A stretch of 64,000 nt of DNA from Diphasiastrum complanatum (Eukaryota; Streptophyta; Lycopodiopsida; Lycopodiales; Lycopodiaceae), in the NCBI GenBank assembly GCA_029204225.1, contig CM055108.1:1993668-2057667 (forward strand), given 5' to 3'. A program made the translations under genes and the position numbers. Under the pieces are notes generated by a model. That model saw nothing but the letters and a program-made list of their open reading frames with translations. It was not told where the DNA came from and did no database searches. Positions 1-12,911 of this stretch are shown here, in pieces. Position 1 is the first letter of the stretch; every line of letters begins with the position of its first letter.

Positions 1-2051
1 AGAATAATCTCACTATGACCCAGTACATAAACACATATCATTATCTGGTAGATTCTTCCAAAATCTGCATATGGTACTCACATATCTCATGAAGAATCCA
101 GATACCAAAGAATTTCTATTTTTCATGAGTAAATAACATATTTGAGAAATTTTTGAGATGAAGAACATACTCTCACGAGTTTTCCAACCAACTTACTTCT
201 AACATCATAATGTCTTCCACTTAATCAATTGCTCCCTAATCCTAGTACTCAAACTAAGCCAATACAGACATTCTAGACTCAATGTTATTATCATGCTTAC
301 TCCTGTCCCAAACAAAACTGGGATTATTAACTTCTGATCTTTCCACTACTTCTAAATAGTAGTGCACAAATGCTTTCAAATATTTACATTTCTTTACATC
401 ACCTGGCTTACCTCAAAAAATTGTACAACCAATAGATCTTTTGATAGAATTTATCCCATCATTTATCCCATCAATAGTTAGAGAAAAGAGAAATTGCTTT
501 AAGGGTTTCCAATTTTGGAAATGGTGAGATACCGATTTGGGATCCAGATTAAACCTCATAATTTCACAAAATACCCCATAATATTTGACCAATGGTTAAT
601 TGTCTACCATTGTCAATCAGATCCTTGTGTTCCTAGAAGCTCCTCTGTGGAATTACTGATGTCTCATACCACTAGCTCTCCCTCCAAAAAGAACTTTAAC
701 CCCTTAATCATCATTTTCTAGAGATCCCACTAACCCATCTAGTTGTCCTATAATCCTTATAGGAAAAGTATCATTCACTACCAAAAACTAGAGAATCCAT
801 TTATTTGGATGTCTAGTATGCCATTCAAATGGATTTACAAGATCCATACATGACTTTGTGATTTAACAAGAAGGATTAACATGGTTCATTATCACATTAA
901 AAACTCTTCCAAGTTAGTGATAAGCTTTTGAATCCCTACAAATCCGAGAGAATCATCTCTAGGGATAGGCTTCTATCACCACCACTAACAGATCCCATGT
1001 GATCCATGTATTCAATTTCTACTTCCTTGATCACAAATTACATTCCAAACCTGTGGATAACCTCATGGTTGCGAAGATATATGTTATGAATTCAACTAAA
1101 TGAATCCAAGTTTGACGATTCCCAATCAATACTATGCAGTTATTCCGAAGGATTTCCAAAAATCCTAACTACAAAATATAATTTCAAAGCACACTTATTA
1201 TCCTTCATGTCCCCACTATTCCTTTCCCCTAGAATTTCCAGTCCCGTAAAAAATTCATTCCACTAAGGCACACAAAAGATTTAAACACAAATAAGAATTG
1301 CCACATTTTCACCAAAGTGAATTAATGTAGGATTTTTTGAAAAAATTCATTTTCAAGTACAAGTTAACCTATAATCCATTTTTAATGATCAGAATCGATT
1401 AGAAACATATCCACAAAAATAATCAATTTCAAAATTTGACCAAATTCGAAATTTAACAAAAAAATAAAAAATTCATAAATCTGGGAGTAATTCAACTGCA
1501 GAATTCAAAATGTCATTACAATATTAAACCTGTTGGCAAATTTTAATGTACTAGAGTATATCGGGATTTGCGGTTCCTTTAGTCAATTTTGAATTATCTA
1601 TTATCGGGATTGACTTAACTTTAGTGAAAATATTATAACCATATCCTACTGAATAATTTCTTCAATATGGTCCTTTCACTAATTTAAGTTCATTCCATAG
1701 ATAATGTGTGAAACTAGGCTTGTGGGTTTGCCTATCCAAGTTTTGAATTCCCATATGTGCATGTCAGAATATTGTGTTCTCTTATGGGATACATCATAGT
1801 TGAAGGACTTAGAGGGCCACCCTTAGGGCTAGTTGACATTTGGACAAAAATTGAATGTTGCTCTTAACTTTTAAGAGTGAGAAGTTTGAAGGTTGTCCTT
1901 TGTGGTTGTTGCTTGGGCAAAGTTTGAAGGTTGCTCTTGGTGGTGGTTGTTGCTTGGACATAGTTTTAAGATTGACTTTTGGGCTTTTTTTATTTACACT
2001 AAGTTTAAACCTTTGGATACTCATTGAGTTTAATTATGCTTAGTTGCTTGC
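1..2051. other. Intergenic, no gene recognised
   Basis: AT-rich sequence with only short, unconvincing open frames on both strands. No splice-consistent gene, no retroelement protein motif and no RNA gene could be recognised. It is probably old, eroded repeat sequence. Confidence 0.5.
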
Positions 2052-2059
2052 CCTCCAAG

Positions 2060-2233
2060 CAGTGCTACAGATTGAAGGGCAAAATGCCCGTCCTAGGCCT
2101 TTTGCCCTTCAAATGAAGGCCATTCAAATCATGCACCCTTTAAATATCAAACTAAATAAATGAGCATTCCTTTAGTTTTAACAAGAAACCTATTTTTTTG
2201 AAGGGTAGAGTTGCCCTTCAATCTGTAGCACTG
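2060..2233. mobile_element. hAT-type MITE, 174 bp
   Basis: A small foldback element with perfect 23-bp terminal inverted repeats. The left arm is 2060-2082, starting CAGTGCTACAG, and the right arm is 2211-2233. It is flanked on both sides by the 8-bp direct repeat CCTCCAAG (2052-2059 and 2234-2241). An 8-bp target duplication with ends starting CAG is the known signature of the hAT superfamily. There is no coding capacity, so it must have been moved by a transposase encoded elsewhere. Perfect arms and a perfect target duplication suggest a fairly recent insertion. Confidence 0.85.
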
Positions 2234-2241
2234 CCTCCAAG

Positions 2242-3359
2242 GTTGTTGACCTTGCCCTTCATATCAATGAATTTGGCTTTGGAATGTTTATTATTGATAC
2301 TCTATTAATTTTGGGTCAATCTTGTCTTGTCTTGTTGAGTTAGTTAGTTTGGGCTTGGAATTTGGCACTTATAGGCTCCTTTCAAAACGAAGGGCTTTTG
2401 TTAAATTTCAATTAACTTGTAAGCTTCATGGTTACCTTTTAAATGAAAAGGGTTAGAAACTTTTAGGCTAATCTTGTTGCAATTTAGAAGAACAAATTGA
2501 TGATTTTGATTCCCGCATGAAATCTATTATTCAAAGTTATCTTCTCAAATGTAAAGATAACTTTTAGCTTTGCCATGATTGACATAAAGCTATTTTGACA
2601 ATTTAATGTGTTACCCCTAGCCTCTAGGTGAGTTTGAGTATAAAATTGATTTTTAAAATATTTCTAGAATGCAATCTTTGTTTTAAAATTTTATTTTTTA
2701 GCGATGTAAATGTCATGCATACGGCAAACTATCTCATGATGTATCAGTCGCCCTTTCAACTAAGACTTTGTCTAATGTGGGCCCTCCTTTGAAAGACAAA
2801 TATGCTTGCGACAGGAACTGCAACTTGCAGATGCATACAGGGCAAAAACCAAAGTCTCACCACGCGTCGGTTGGCAAGGCTCCCAAAGTATGTTTGAGTG
2901 GATGAGAGGTTACAATAAGTTACGTGGGAGGTAGTTCATCCAAACACATGGCGATGATTCATTCGGTGGGGCTTAGCACCCGATTTCAAAGCAAGAAAGT
3001 CCTTTGGATGCACATGAAAACAAAAAAGTACTTGAACTTATAAGAATAGGTGAATTTAGTACCAAGTCGAGTCAGCCTTGGAACTCAATTTCAAAGCAAT
3101 AACAAGTGCCTTTTGAGATGCAGCCAAAAAAAAAAAGGGTTTTTAAGTGAAGACTAAGAGAAAACATGATCCCCGGAATAGGTGAATGTAGGGGGAAAGA
3201 GAACTTTTTTCACCATTAGCCCGATTGATCACCATTGGATGGAGTGGGGCCAACACTGCATTACCGTTGGATGGAGTGGGGCCAGTAGAGGGTGCACTCA
3301 TCAAGCAAAACCTTGAATTTAGTTTGGGAGTAAGTAGACTTTTGGTTGTCAATAAATTA
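2242..3359. other. Intergenic and distal upstream region of the SPX-RING gene
   Basis: No gene is recognised. It contains a two-copy direct repeat of period 32 (about 3231-3294, each copy with TTGGATGGAGTGGGGCCA or a close variant) and an A-rich run near 3127. The open frames here and on the strand opposite the gene start look incidental. Confidence 0.45.
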
Positions 3360-3627
3360 TGCTGAGAATGAGGACAAATTTGTGTTCGGTTCGAGACGTA
3401 ACGGGCAGGTCTCGTCCCTCGACCTCCTTCCCTCCCTCCTCCATTATTTCTCTCTTTCTTTCTTCGTCCTTGGCTCTCCTCCTCGTTTCGTCTCGTCTTT
3501 TTGGCTTTGTTTCTTCCTGTTTTCTTTCTTTTATCTGTTCTCGACATGCGATCCAGCGTCTTAGACGCCTGCGATATTGGGCGAGAGGAGGGGGAGCAAG
3601 AGGAGGAAGAGGGAGAGGAGGAAGGAG
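3360..3627 (+). promoter_or_regulatory. Probable 5' UTR/leader of the SPX-RING gene
   Basis: This stretch is strongly pyrimidine-rich (runs of CTCC, TTTC and CGTC) directly before the start codon at 3628, as is common for plant 5' UTRs. The transcription start cannot be placed from sequence. An upstream in-frame ATG at 3577 would add 17 basic residues that SPX proteins normally lack, so 3628 is preferred. Confidence 0.4.
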
Positions 3628-6600
3628 ATGAAGTTTGGGAAGAAATACCACCAGTATCTTGAGAGCGAGGCGCGCGCCTTGCGCTTGCAGGGATGCTCAT
3701 ACGTGGAGTTTAAGCGTCACAAAAAGCTTCTCAAAAAATGCCCACATGCTCCCCCTCCCCGCGCTCCTCCTGCCATTGCTCATTCCTGTTCGCTTCATTT
3801 GGTTGATGAAACAACAGTAGTCGCATCCGCGCTACCTCCTTGTCAAACTGATTCCACTGCTAGTTTACCAAGAAAATGCTTCTCTTCTTGCGCCGGTAAT
3901 CTCTCGGTCTCTATTCTTTTGTCTTGGTTGTTATTATCTTCGGACGAGATTGCTGTTCAGATCCGAAATAGCTCTTAAATCTGTGCAAACTCGCATATCA
4001 CGGCCAAGGCTAGCGGTTTACGGCCACACAAGCGCATGCTAGAACGTCCAGCCTATTACAGTGTATGTTTGTACATAAGAAATGTTAGGATCACTAGTCG
4101 CAAATGAAGTGTCACAATAAAACAAAAGCTCATAGCAGTTAGAATGGGGATCATGATGGTCTTTAGAGAAGAGAAAGAATCTAAGCCTGAACACTTGGAT
4201 GTTAACTACCTGTTATTTTGTCACTTGGAGGTTTTTGAACGGGTAGAGATCGAGACTATGGCGAAATCTGAATGTTCTTGGAACAATTTAACGCTTTGAG
4301 AGCCTTAGGGATGGAAGTATTGCGTTAAAGAAGCATATGATTTATTAGCTTAGGCTGAGCAATGAGAAGTTTTCATTAGGCTTCAATGCAAAATTTACAC
4401 CTTGCAAGTCACATATAAACTGTTGATGGCTTCCTGGCGTACGAAACGACCTTGTTCAGAATGTTGTTCGTCCCACATTTCTACGGAATGCTCTTCTTTT
4501 ATTCACGTTCTAATGGAGAAAATTTAAAGACTTCAATATTTATTTTGTTTCGTTCGTATAAAACGAAATTTAATTCCTGAAATCTTTAGAATGAGTTATC
4601 TACGAACCTAATATTTGCGTCCACTGGCAGTTTGCGATGCGAACTTTTTCCCAACCCTGATGGAGGAGATATCAGCTGTAGTGGACTGGTTCAATTCTCG
4701 GGCACAACAGTTATTGGATTGCCACCTTGCCTCAGGGTTTAGAAAGTATTTGCTTCTCTTTAAAAGAAGTGTTGCTACAGACCAGCGCGCCTTGATACAA
4801 GAAGGAAAGATTTTGGTGAATTATGCGTCGATGAACGCAATTGCAATTCGCAAGATTCTGAAGAAATATGATAAGGTTAGAAGCTGGATCTTTCCCAAGG
4901 AAATTGGCCAATCATTTCAGAGCTTTCCTTGTGATGATTATTTGAGAGCTATGCTCATCTGTCTTTATGCAGTGCCCTTTTTTCTTTTATTGCATGGACA
5001 ACTTTATCATACTAGCATCATAATGTGCAAAACTTAAGAGTGTACAACAAGCTAGAAGCACAATATGGAGTCACAAGGCTCCCAAGTTTTTGAGCCTCTG
5101 GGTTCTGACTTTTGAGGTGCCCCATATGTGAACTTAGCTATAACAGAGAACCAATGGGATGCTTTTTTTAGCTCTTTAACCTGGTTATAAATTTGCTTTT
5201 AAATGATAAGTTGTATGTCAAGGTTCTGTGCTTGGTGACATGAAATTCCTGCTGAAAGGCTTTGGATTGCAGATTTTTTCTTTTTCTCAAACTCTTTTCA
5301 CATATTCAGCATATCCCCTGCCTGTGAAGATAGCTGCAAAATAGTTCTTGCCATGCAAAATTTTTGCAGTGTTCTAGATTGTGTTGATCCTGGTATTTAC
5401 TTTTGTGTTCTTTTTTTTAATATCAGGTACATTCATGTGATGAAGGCCGAGCCTTCCGTGCACGACTACAAACCATGCATGCTGAGCTTTTGCAGTCACC
5501 ATGGCTCATTGAATTAGCTGCTCTTTATATCAATCTCAGTGATTCAAATTCCAGCACAACCTTGTCACTTCCTGATGGATTTGCTATTTGCAAATGGGAT
5601 TTTAATGGAGATAGACCTGTTATATTGTGCACCCTGTTGGATTCACTAAAGCTTGAATTAGACCTAACGTGCTCAATATGCCTGGTAAGTCAATTGCTGT
5701 AGTTTTTAAAATGTTATTTTACTTTATGCTTATTTCATTAATGTCTTATGTGATATGAGCTTATACTTGTTACTGAAATCCTTAACGACTGCAGATGGTT
5801 AGAGGTGAAGTTTGTAATTCAAATCCCTTGGTGTAGTTGTTGCTAAGATTTGCTCGAACTATCCAAAACAAATTCAAATTTTTCTAGATAACTTTTGTAT
5901 TGTTCTGGAGTTTACTTTTGAAGCATATGTTGCCGTGGAATTTAAATTAGCATAATAATGTTGTTGCAGGATACTGTTTTTGATCCGGTGTCATTGGCAT
6001 GTGGACATATATTCTGTAACAGCTGTGCTTGTTCTGCTGCATCTATACTCACAGTTCAGGGTCTAAAGGTCGCAAACAGAGCTGCAAAGTGTCCTTTATG
6101 TCGACTGGTACCTTCTCTTTCATCATCTCTTTGAAGTCTGAGCTCACTTTTGAGATTCAGTTATAGCATTTCTTTATTGGAAATTATTAACAGCTCTCTG
6201 CTACTTTTTTTTGGTCCTTGCTACGCAGGATGATGTATACATGAGTGCTTTGCATTTGGCGGAACTGAATATTCTTATCAAGAACAGGTAGCTAATCTAT
6301 TGGGTAGCTTAGATAATTTGCCTAGATCAGACAGTCTTGCATTAATAAGCAAGGCTGTCTTTGGTGTTTTTCTTTCTCATAATTGCTGCTTTGACTATCG
6401 GGCCTGCTTTAGTCTTAACGACATCAGCAATTTTCTCTGCTTTTGCTAAACATAGAGGTGTTGATCCATGAGATTGATTCTAAGTGCGAGCACATGCAAT
6501 GTTATATATACCTGTATCTGATGCAAGGTGAAATGCATAACTCAGCTGGCATCATGGTTTGGAATGTGCAGATGTAGAGGCTATTGGGAGGAAAGACTGC

Positions 6601-6677
6601 AAAGGGAACGTACAGAGCGTCTGCAACAGGTTAAAGAACACTGGGACAAGCAAGTGCAAGCTGTAATGGGGCTTTAA
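3628..6677 (+). CDS. NLA: SPX-RING E3 ubiquitin ligase, NLA/BAH1-like
   Basis: Six exons fit GT-AG rules with continuous phase: 3628-3895, 4631-4875, 5427-5684, 5970-6107, 6229-6287 and 6572-6677, giving about 357 residues, close to the usual size of this family. The N-terminus starts [11 protein letters not shown], and exon 2 carries the SPX signature ([26 protein letters not shown]), including the lysine cluster that binds inositol pyrophosphates in SPX domains. Exons 3-5 encode a C3HC4 RING finger ([22 protein letters not shown]). The C-terminus has the family's [11 protein letters not shown]-type tail ending in AVMGL. Known members ubiquitinate phosphate and nitrate transporters at the plasma membrane and tune phosphate homeostasis and nitrogen-limitation responses. 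Activity of this copy is inferred from intact motifs. No frame break was seen. Confidence 0.9.
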
Positions 6678-7308
6678 ATATTGTTACTAACATCCCTGAT
6701 GGCGTTTGAAATCTGACATGCTGATAAATGGTCAAATCGTTATTGTACAAACGAGGAAAGTAATGTTTGTGCGTGCTGAAGGCTCGAGTTAACCATATAT
6801 GGTGGTGAAATGTAAATTGATGTATGAAGAGAAGCCTAAACTCTTCAACTTCCCTATTTGATGCGATCTTCTTAAATACTCTCTACAGCTAGAGGATGTA
6901 TATGTGTATTTGTACGTGCAATAATTTTGTATTGGTATTTCAAGTATCATTGCTGAGGGATTGAGTGAAAGGATTGCTAAATTGAGATGCAGCAACTTAT
7001 AAACGACCTGTTTATGAAGTTTTGGTGGATTGTACATCATTGTCAAAATGCCTATTCATTTCTCATTCTAGCTTCTTGTGAAATATTCCACTGTAAAATT
7101 CACTTCAATTTCAAGCTCATGTGAGGGTTTCCTCTAAAGATTTTAAGTGTGGATTAAGATCCAGGCATGCCGCATTGGTTGAGTGTTTCTCTTAGTTGTA
7201 ATTAATTCCAACTTCTAGTGATCTTTCGGACCTGGTGAGGTGTCTCCATGGTGGGATGGGCTATATGGTGGTATAAGATGCCATAGCTATAGTCTACTGC
7301 TTAGAAGC
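6678..7308. other. 3' flank of the SPX-RING gene
   Basis: It should contain the 3' UTR and polyadenylation region. No further gene is recognised; the open frame on the opposite strand (about 6789-7046) has no identifiable domain. Confidence 0.4.
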
Positions 7309-7915
7309 CCGTTCCAACCACAATGGGTCAGAACCTTCCGGAACGTTCCTGGTCGGAACGAGTTAATGTAGCAGCAGAAGCCACAAAAATGTGTAGCAGC
7401 CATCCCGGTTTGTAGTAGCCCACGACTTCTGCTGATGGCTGACATAGCTCTTCCACCCAGAAATGGGATGCATGCAATATAAATTTCAGAAATGGGATGC
7501 ATGCAATATGAAAGTTCTTCGGGATCATTCCAATCTATGGCGGATCATGAACTACTGATCAGACACATGTAAAAGACAATATTAAACAAGTATTGCGGTG
7601 CAATTGACCATCATGCATTGGCTTGTGGAATTGAATATTGATCTCTTTGTAGAAATAGAGATAATTATTCCATTGGTAGATAGTTAAACTAGAACCAAAT
7701 TAATCTGATTCAAAGCTAGATTTACTCAGGTAGAGAATGAGCTAGATTCTTCATATGGTTTAGAACTTTAGATCATTCTGAATTCTAAGGTTGAGAGCTC
7801 AGGATATGGTGTTTTTTTCTTTGTATAAAAACATATTTTTTTTTATTTTTCTTGTGAGGGTCTCGTTCCAGAACGGAATGTGTTCCAGAACGCATTCCGT
7901 TCCGGAATGGGCAAC
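7309..7915. repeat. Imperfect inverted-repeat element, GTTCC/GGAAC-rich ends
   Basis: The left end (about 7309-7362) and the right end (about 7862-7915, reverse complement) are similar GC-rich stretches full of GTTCC and GGAAC. They match over roughly 50 bp with many mismatches, and both outer ends begin GCCC. Inside lies a two-copy 29-bp direct repeat (about 7458-7510, unit containing GGGATGCATGCAATAT). It may be an old MITE or foldback element. No clear target duplication was found. Confidence 0.35.
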
Positions 7916-8074
7916 TAAGGTCTACTGTTTAGACCATTGATTCTAATGCAGTGCTCAAGCTCAGGTTGAACACTGTCATCAGAACACATTCCGTTCTGGA
8001 ATGGGCAACTAAGGTCTACTGTTTAGACCATTGATTCTAATGCAGTGCTCAAGCTCGGGTTGAACACTGTCATG
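7887..8074 (+). repeat. Two-copy tandem repeat, 94-bp unit
   Basis: Copies at 7887-7980 and 7981-8074 differ at only a few positions. Each unit contains two small inverted repeats, GGTCTA-n5-TAGACC and CAGTGCTCAA paired with TTGAACACTG, so each copy can form hairpins. Confidence 0.85.
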
Positions 8075-8157
8075 TTTTTGATAATAAGTGGGTAGTCCTT
8101 TATCTACGATTGTAGCTTGTTTTCTTACATTCAAGTAGGATTCTTGAGGTATTATGA

Positions 8158-8248
8158 GTCGTCTCGTGCATGGTTTCATCGAATCAACGAATTCTTTATT
8201 CAACAATGCTTTATACCAAGTTCAGTTGATTGTAATGTCTACTACAAA
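8158..8248 (+). pseudogene. Copia RT fragment, second copy of 9639-9729
   Basis: About 91 bp match 9639-9729 at roughly 90 percent, the part of a copia reverse transcriptase just after the YGLKQ-type motif. It has no flanking retroelement sequence here, so it is an isolated fragment. Confidence 0.65.
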
Positions 8249-9059
8249 TAACTTTTTCCTAGGCTAGGAAATTGGGACATATAAAGAGTAGGACGAGTCC
8301 TTGGCAACTAGGTGTACCCAAGTTGGGTTGTGGTTGCGATGGGCCAACCATGTATCTTGAAGCCCCAAATTCATGCCATCCCCAAGTGGACTGTGTGATA
8401 GCATAATTGGCTACCTCTGAACAAGCATAGCTCCTTATACCTCTCCTACCCGTGAGAGTAGAAGTACAAAATTTGGCAATTTTGGCCATTATGACTAGTT
8501 TAGAGAATGTAGAACCTAAGTGGCATTCTGGAAGGCTAAAAGTGAATACTATCTTCTCATATTTTGGTTATCTTCTACTTTTGAGTAAGAATACTTGATG
8601 TACGCTTGTTCTATCTCTATTGAAAAGTGGTAATAAATGATTTGTTGACATTGTATGGCATGTTAACAAAGAATTGGATTTGTGTTCTTCATATGTTGGA
8701 TAGCTTATGATTCTATCGTTATGTTATGTTGATCTTGATCAAACTAGAAATTGTGTAGAATTGTCTACAAATTTGACATTTGTTTTTGTGCATTTTCTAT
8801 TGTGCGTAGATCTATATTTAGGATCATATTGGATCTAAATTTTCACATGGCTAAGATGCCCTCCACACTAATTTTTTGCTAATCCCATAGTACCATCTTT
8901 GTGTTGGAAAATAAGCTGTATATGAGTTGAATAAAATGAATGATAGAAAAAGATCGTTTCATTGTCAATTATCAAAACGCAGATCATAATAGCATGAATA
9001 ACAGAAACAATAGGATAAGACAAGTCATGCGATGAATTGTTGAATGCAACATCTATTGC

Positions 9060-10520
9060 TAGATGATGAATACATCCACTGTCTACTTTGATAGCATGGA
9101 AACAGATTTCCTCCTGACATATTTATCGACAATGCCATAGCCACTTGTTATTTTGTCGAGGAGTCAATCAATTATTATGAAGCAATTTCTAGTCCAGATG
9201 CAAATCAATAAAAATCAATGATGGACAAAGAGTATCAACCTTTTTATCAAAAATCAAACATGGACTATTACAGACCTACCAGTTGGTAAGAATATCATTT
9301 CTTGCAAATGGGTTGATCGGATCATGGATAAAGCGGATGGATCAGTTGATTGATGGAAGGCAAGATTAGTCGCCAAAGAATTATCTCAAATCCTGAATGT
9401 TGATTGTTCGACAACTTTCAGTTCTATGTCAAGCATTCATCGATCAGACTTTTACTTTCATTTGCAATAGTGGTAGATCTAGAGATTCACTAGATGGATA
9501 TAGATGGATATACAAATAGCATTTTTAAATGAATTATTGAAGAAGACATTTATATGTCTCAACCCAAAGGCTTTGAGTTGGAGGGAGAGACATCCATAAG
9601 ATATGCAAATTTCGAAATGCTCTCTATAGGCTTAAGTAGTCATCTCATGCATGGTTTCATCGAATCAACGAATTCTTTATTCAACAATGTTTTATACCAA
9701 GTTCAGCTAAATTTAATGTTTACTACAAATCATTGAATTCATCTTTTGTTATAATTACATTATATGTTGACAACACATTACTCTTTAGTGGTGACATTCA
9801 AATGCTGAAGGATGTCAAAGAGATGTTATCGAATGAATTCAATATGACAAATTTAGGGGAGGCCCATTTCGACCTTGGTATACAGATTTTCAGAGATCGT
9901 GATCATAGATTGATTTATACTAGTCAGCAAAGGTACATTTGTAACTTGCTATTCAAATGTCAAATGAGCAACTGTAAACCAGTCAAAATTCCAATGGATC
10001 TAGGTTAGAAATATTCAAAGGACCAGTGTCCCCAGTTTTTCAAAGAAGTCGAACACAATGAAACAATATTCTTATCATCTTATTATTGGTTCTCTCATGT
10101 ATGCCATGATATGTACTAGACTTGACATTGCTACTTTAGTTAGTACATTAATCCAATATATGTCGAACCTAGGTTTCATTTATTGGAAAGCTCTGCTTAG
10201 AGTTCTTTGATATTTATAGTCGACATAAAATTAATGCATTTGTTATGGTGGGAATTTGAATGACCATGTAATTCTTCTTCAAGGTTCTACATATCCATAT
10301 TGGGTTGGAGATGTTGACAACATAAAGTCGACATCATGGTATGTCTTTGTATTCAACAAAGGTCATGTCTCTTGGAACGAAAAGAAACAGAATTTGACTG
10401 CATTAAAATACATTGTCGTCACACATGCTGCAAAAGAAGCTATTTGGTTAAGTTGTCTATTGTTAATCTCAATCAATTACAATCATTTGATGGAATGCAT
10501 GAAAATTTGTAGTCTTCCAT
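9060..10520 (+). pseudogene. Decayed Ty1/copia pol (RT and RNase H)
   Basis: Fragments of copia pol run in order on the plus strand: an RT start around 9290-9400 (CKWVDRIMDKADGS, ARLVAKE), the RT middle near 9620-9740, the active-site box as YVDNTLLFSG near 9765 (YVDD in active enzymes), the LGEAHFDLGIQI region near 9860, and RNase H pieces at about 10250-10480. Several stops and frame changes interrupt it, and no LTR could be assigned. It was an RNA-dependent DNA polymerase of a retrotransposon and is now inactive. Confidence 0.8.
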
Positions 10521-12293
<1,773 letters not shown>

Positions 12294-12911
12294 TTAAGAG
12301 CAAAGCTTCTCGAGCTCAAGATCATTTTCATGGTTAAATGCCATCCATTCGTCATGCTTCTTGAGCTCTTGGATGCATTGGTTGGACAAGTAATTATCTG
12401 ACAAACCAAATTTATTATTGTTGGGATGCAAGGGATGCATGTAGGACTTGGGAGGGATAAACGTCCATGGGTCAAGAAGGGAAGAAGACACTAGGTTGAG
12501 GCCCTTGAACATAACCAAAATGAAAAGAAGAAACAATTGTGGTGGTAGTAGGATTAATCAAGGTTATAATCCTAAATAGAGATTTGATCTACAAAAGATC
12601 CAATCTACATATGCAAGAAACTCGGTTTTTGGTGTAGAATCCAATCTAGCATGCTCTAGCATTGATATCTTCTCAAAATCATTAATAGCTGTGATTGCTT
12701 GCTTCATAACCTGAAACAAAAGCTCTGATACCATGTGAAAGATTTCAGATCAATTAAGATCCAAATCCATGAAATGAGCTTGGGTTAGAAAGACAACAAC
12801 TCACCAATTTTGCCACTTTGTAAAGTCAAAATCTAAGTCTAATATGAAATTGGCCTCAAATGCCATATAAACAAATGTAGCAATTTTGACCAAACTAGTT
12901 GAAATCTCACA
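12294..12911 (-). mobile_element. 5' end of a minus-strand LTR element with a 178-bp LTR
   Basis: The reverse complement of the initiator tRNA-Met binding site lies at 12722-12733 and directly abuts an LTR-like segment at 12734-12911 (starts TGTGAAAG, ends TCTCACA). The leader left of it (about 12560-12721) resembles the leader of the element at 32.5-40.4 kb (about 39560-39707), so the two are related. The short LTR is reminiscent of TRIM elements. The segment interrupts the integrase of the plus-strand copia copy that resumes at 12912. No second LTR was found. Confidence 0.6.

Noticed and set aside
3143-3700. 185-aa minus-strand open frame opposite the SPX-RING gene start
   Set aside because: It is a shadow of the pyrimidine-rich leader and exon 1; serine/arginine-rich composition comes from the CT-rich strand.
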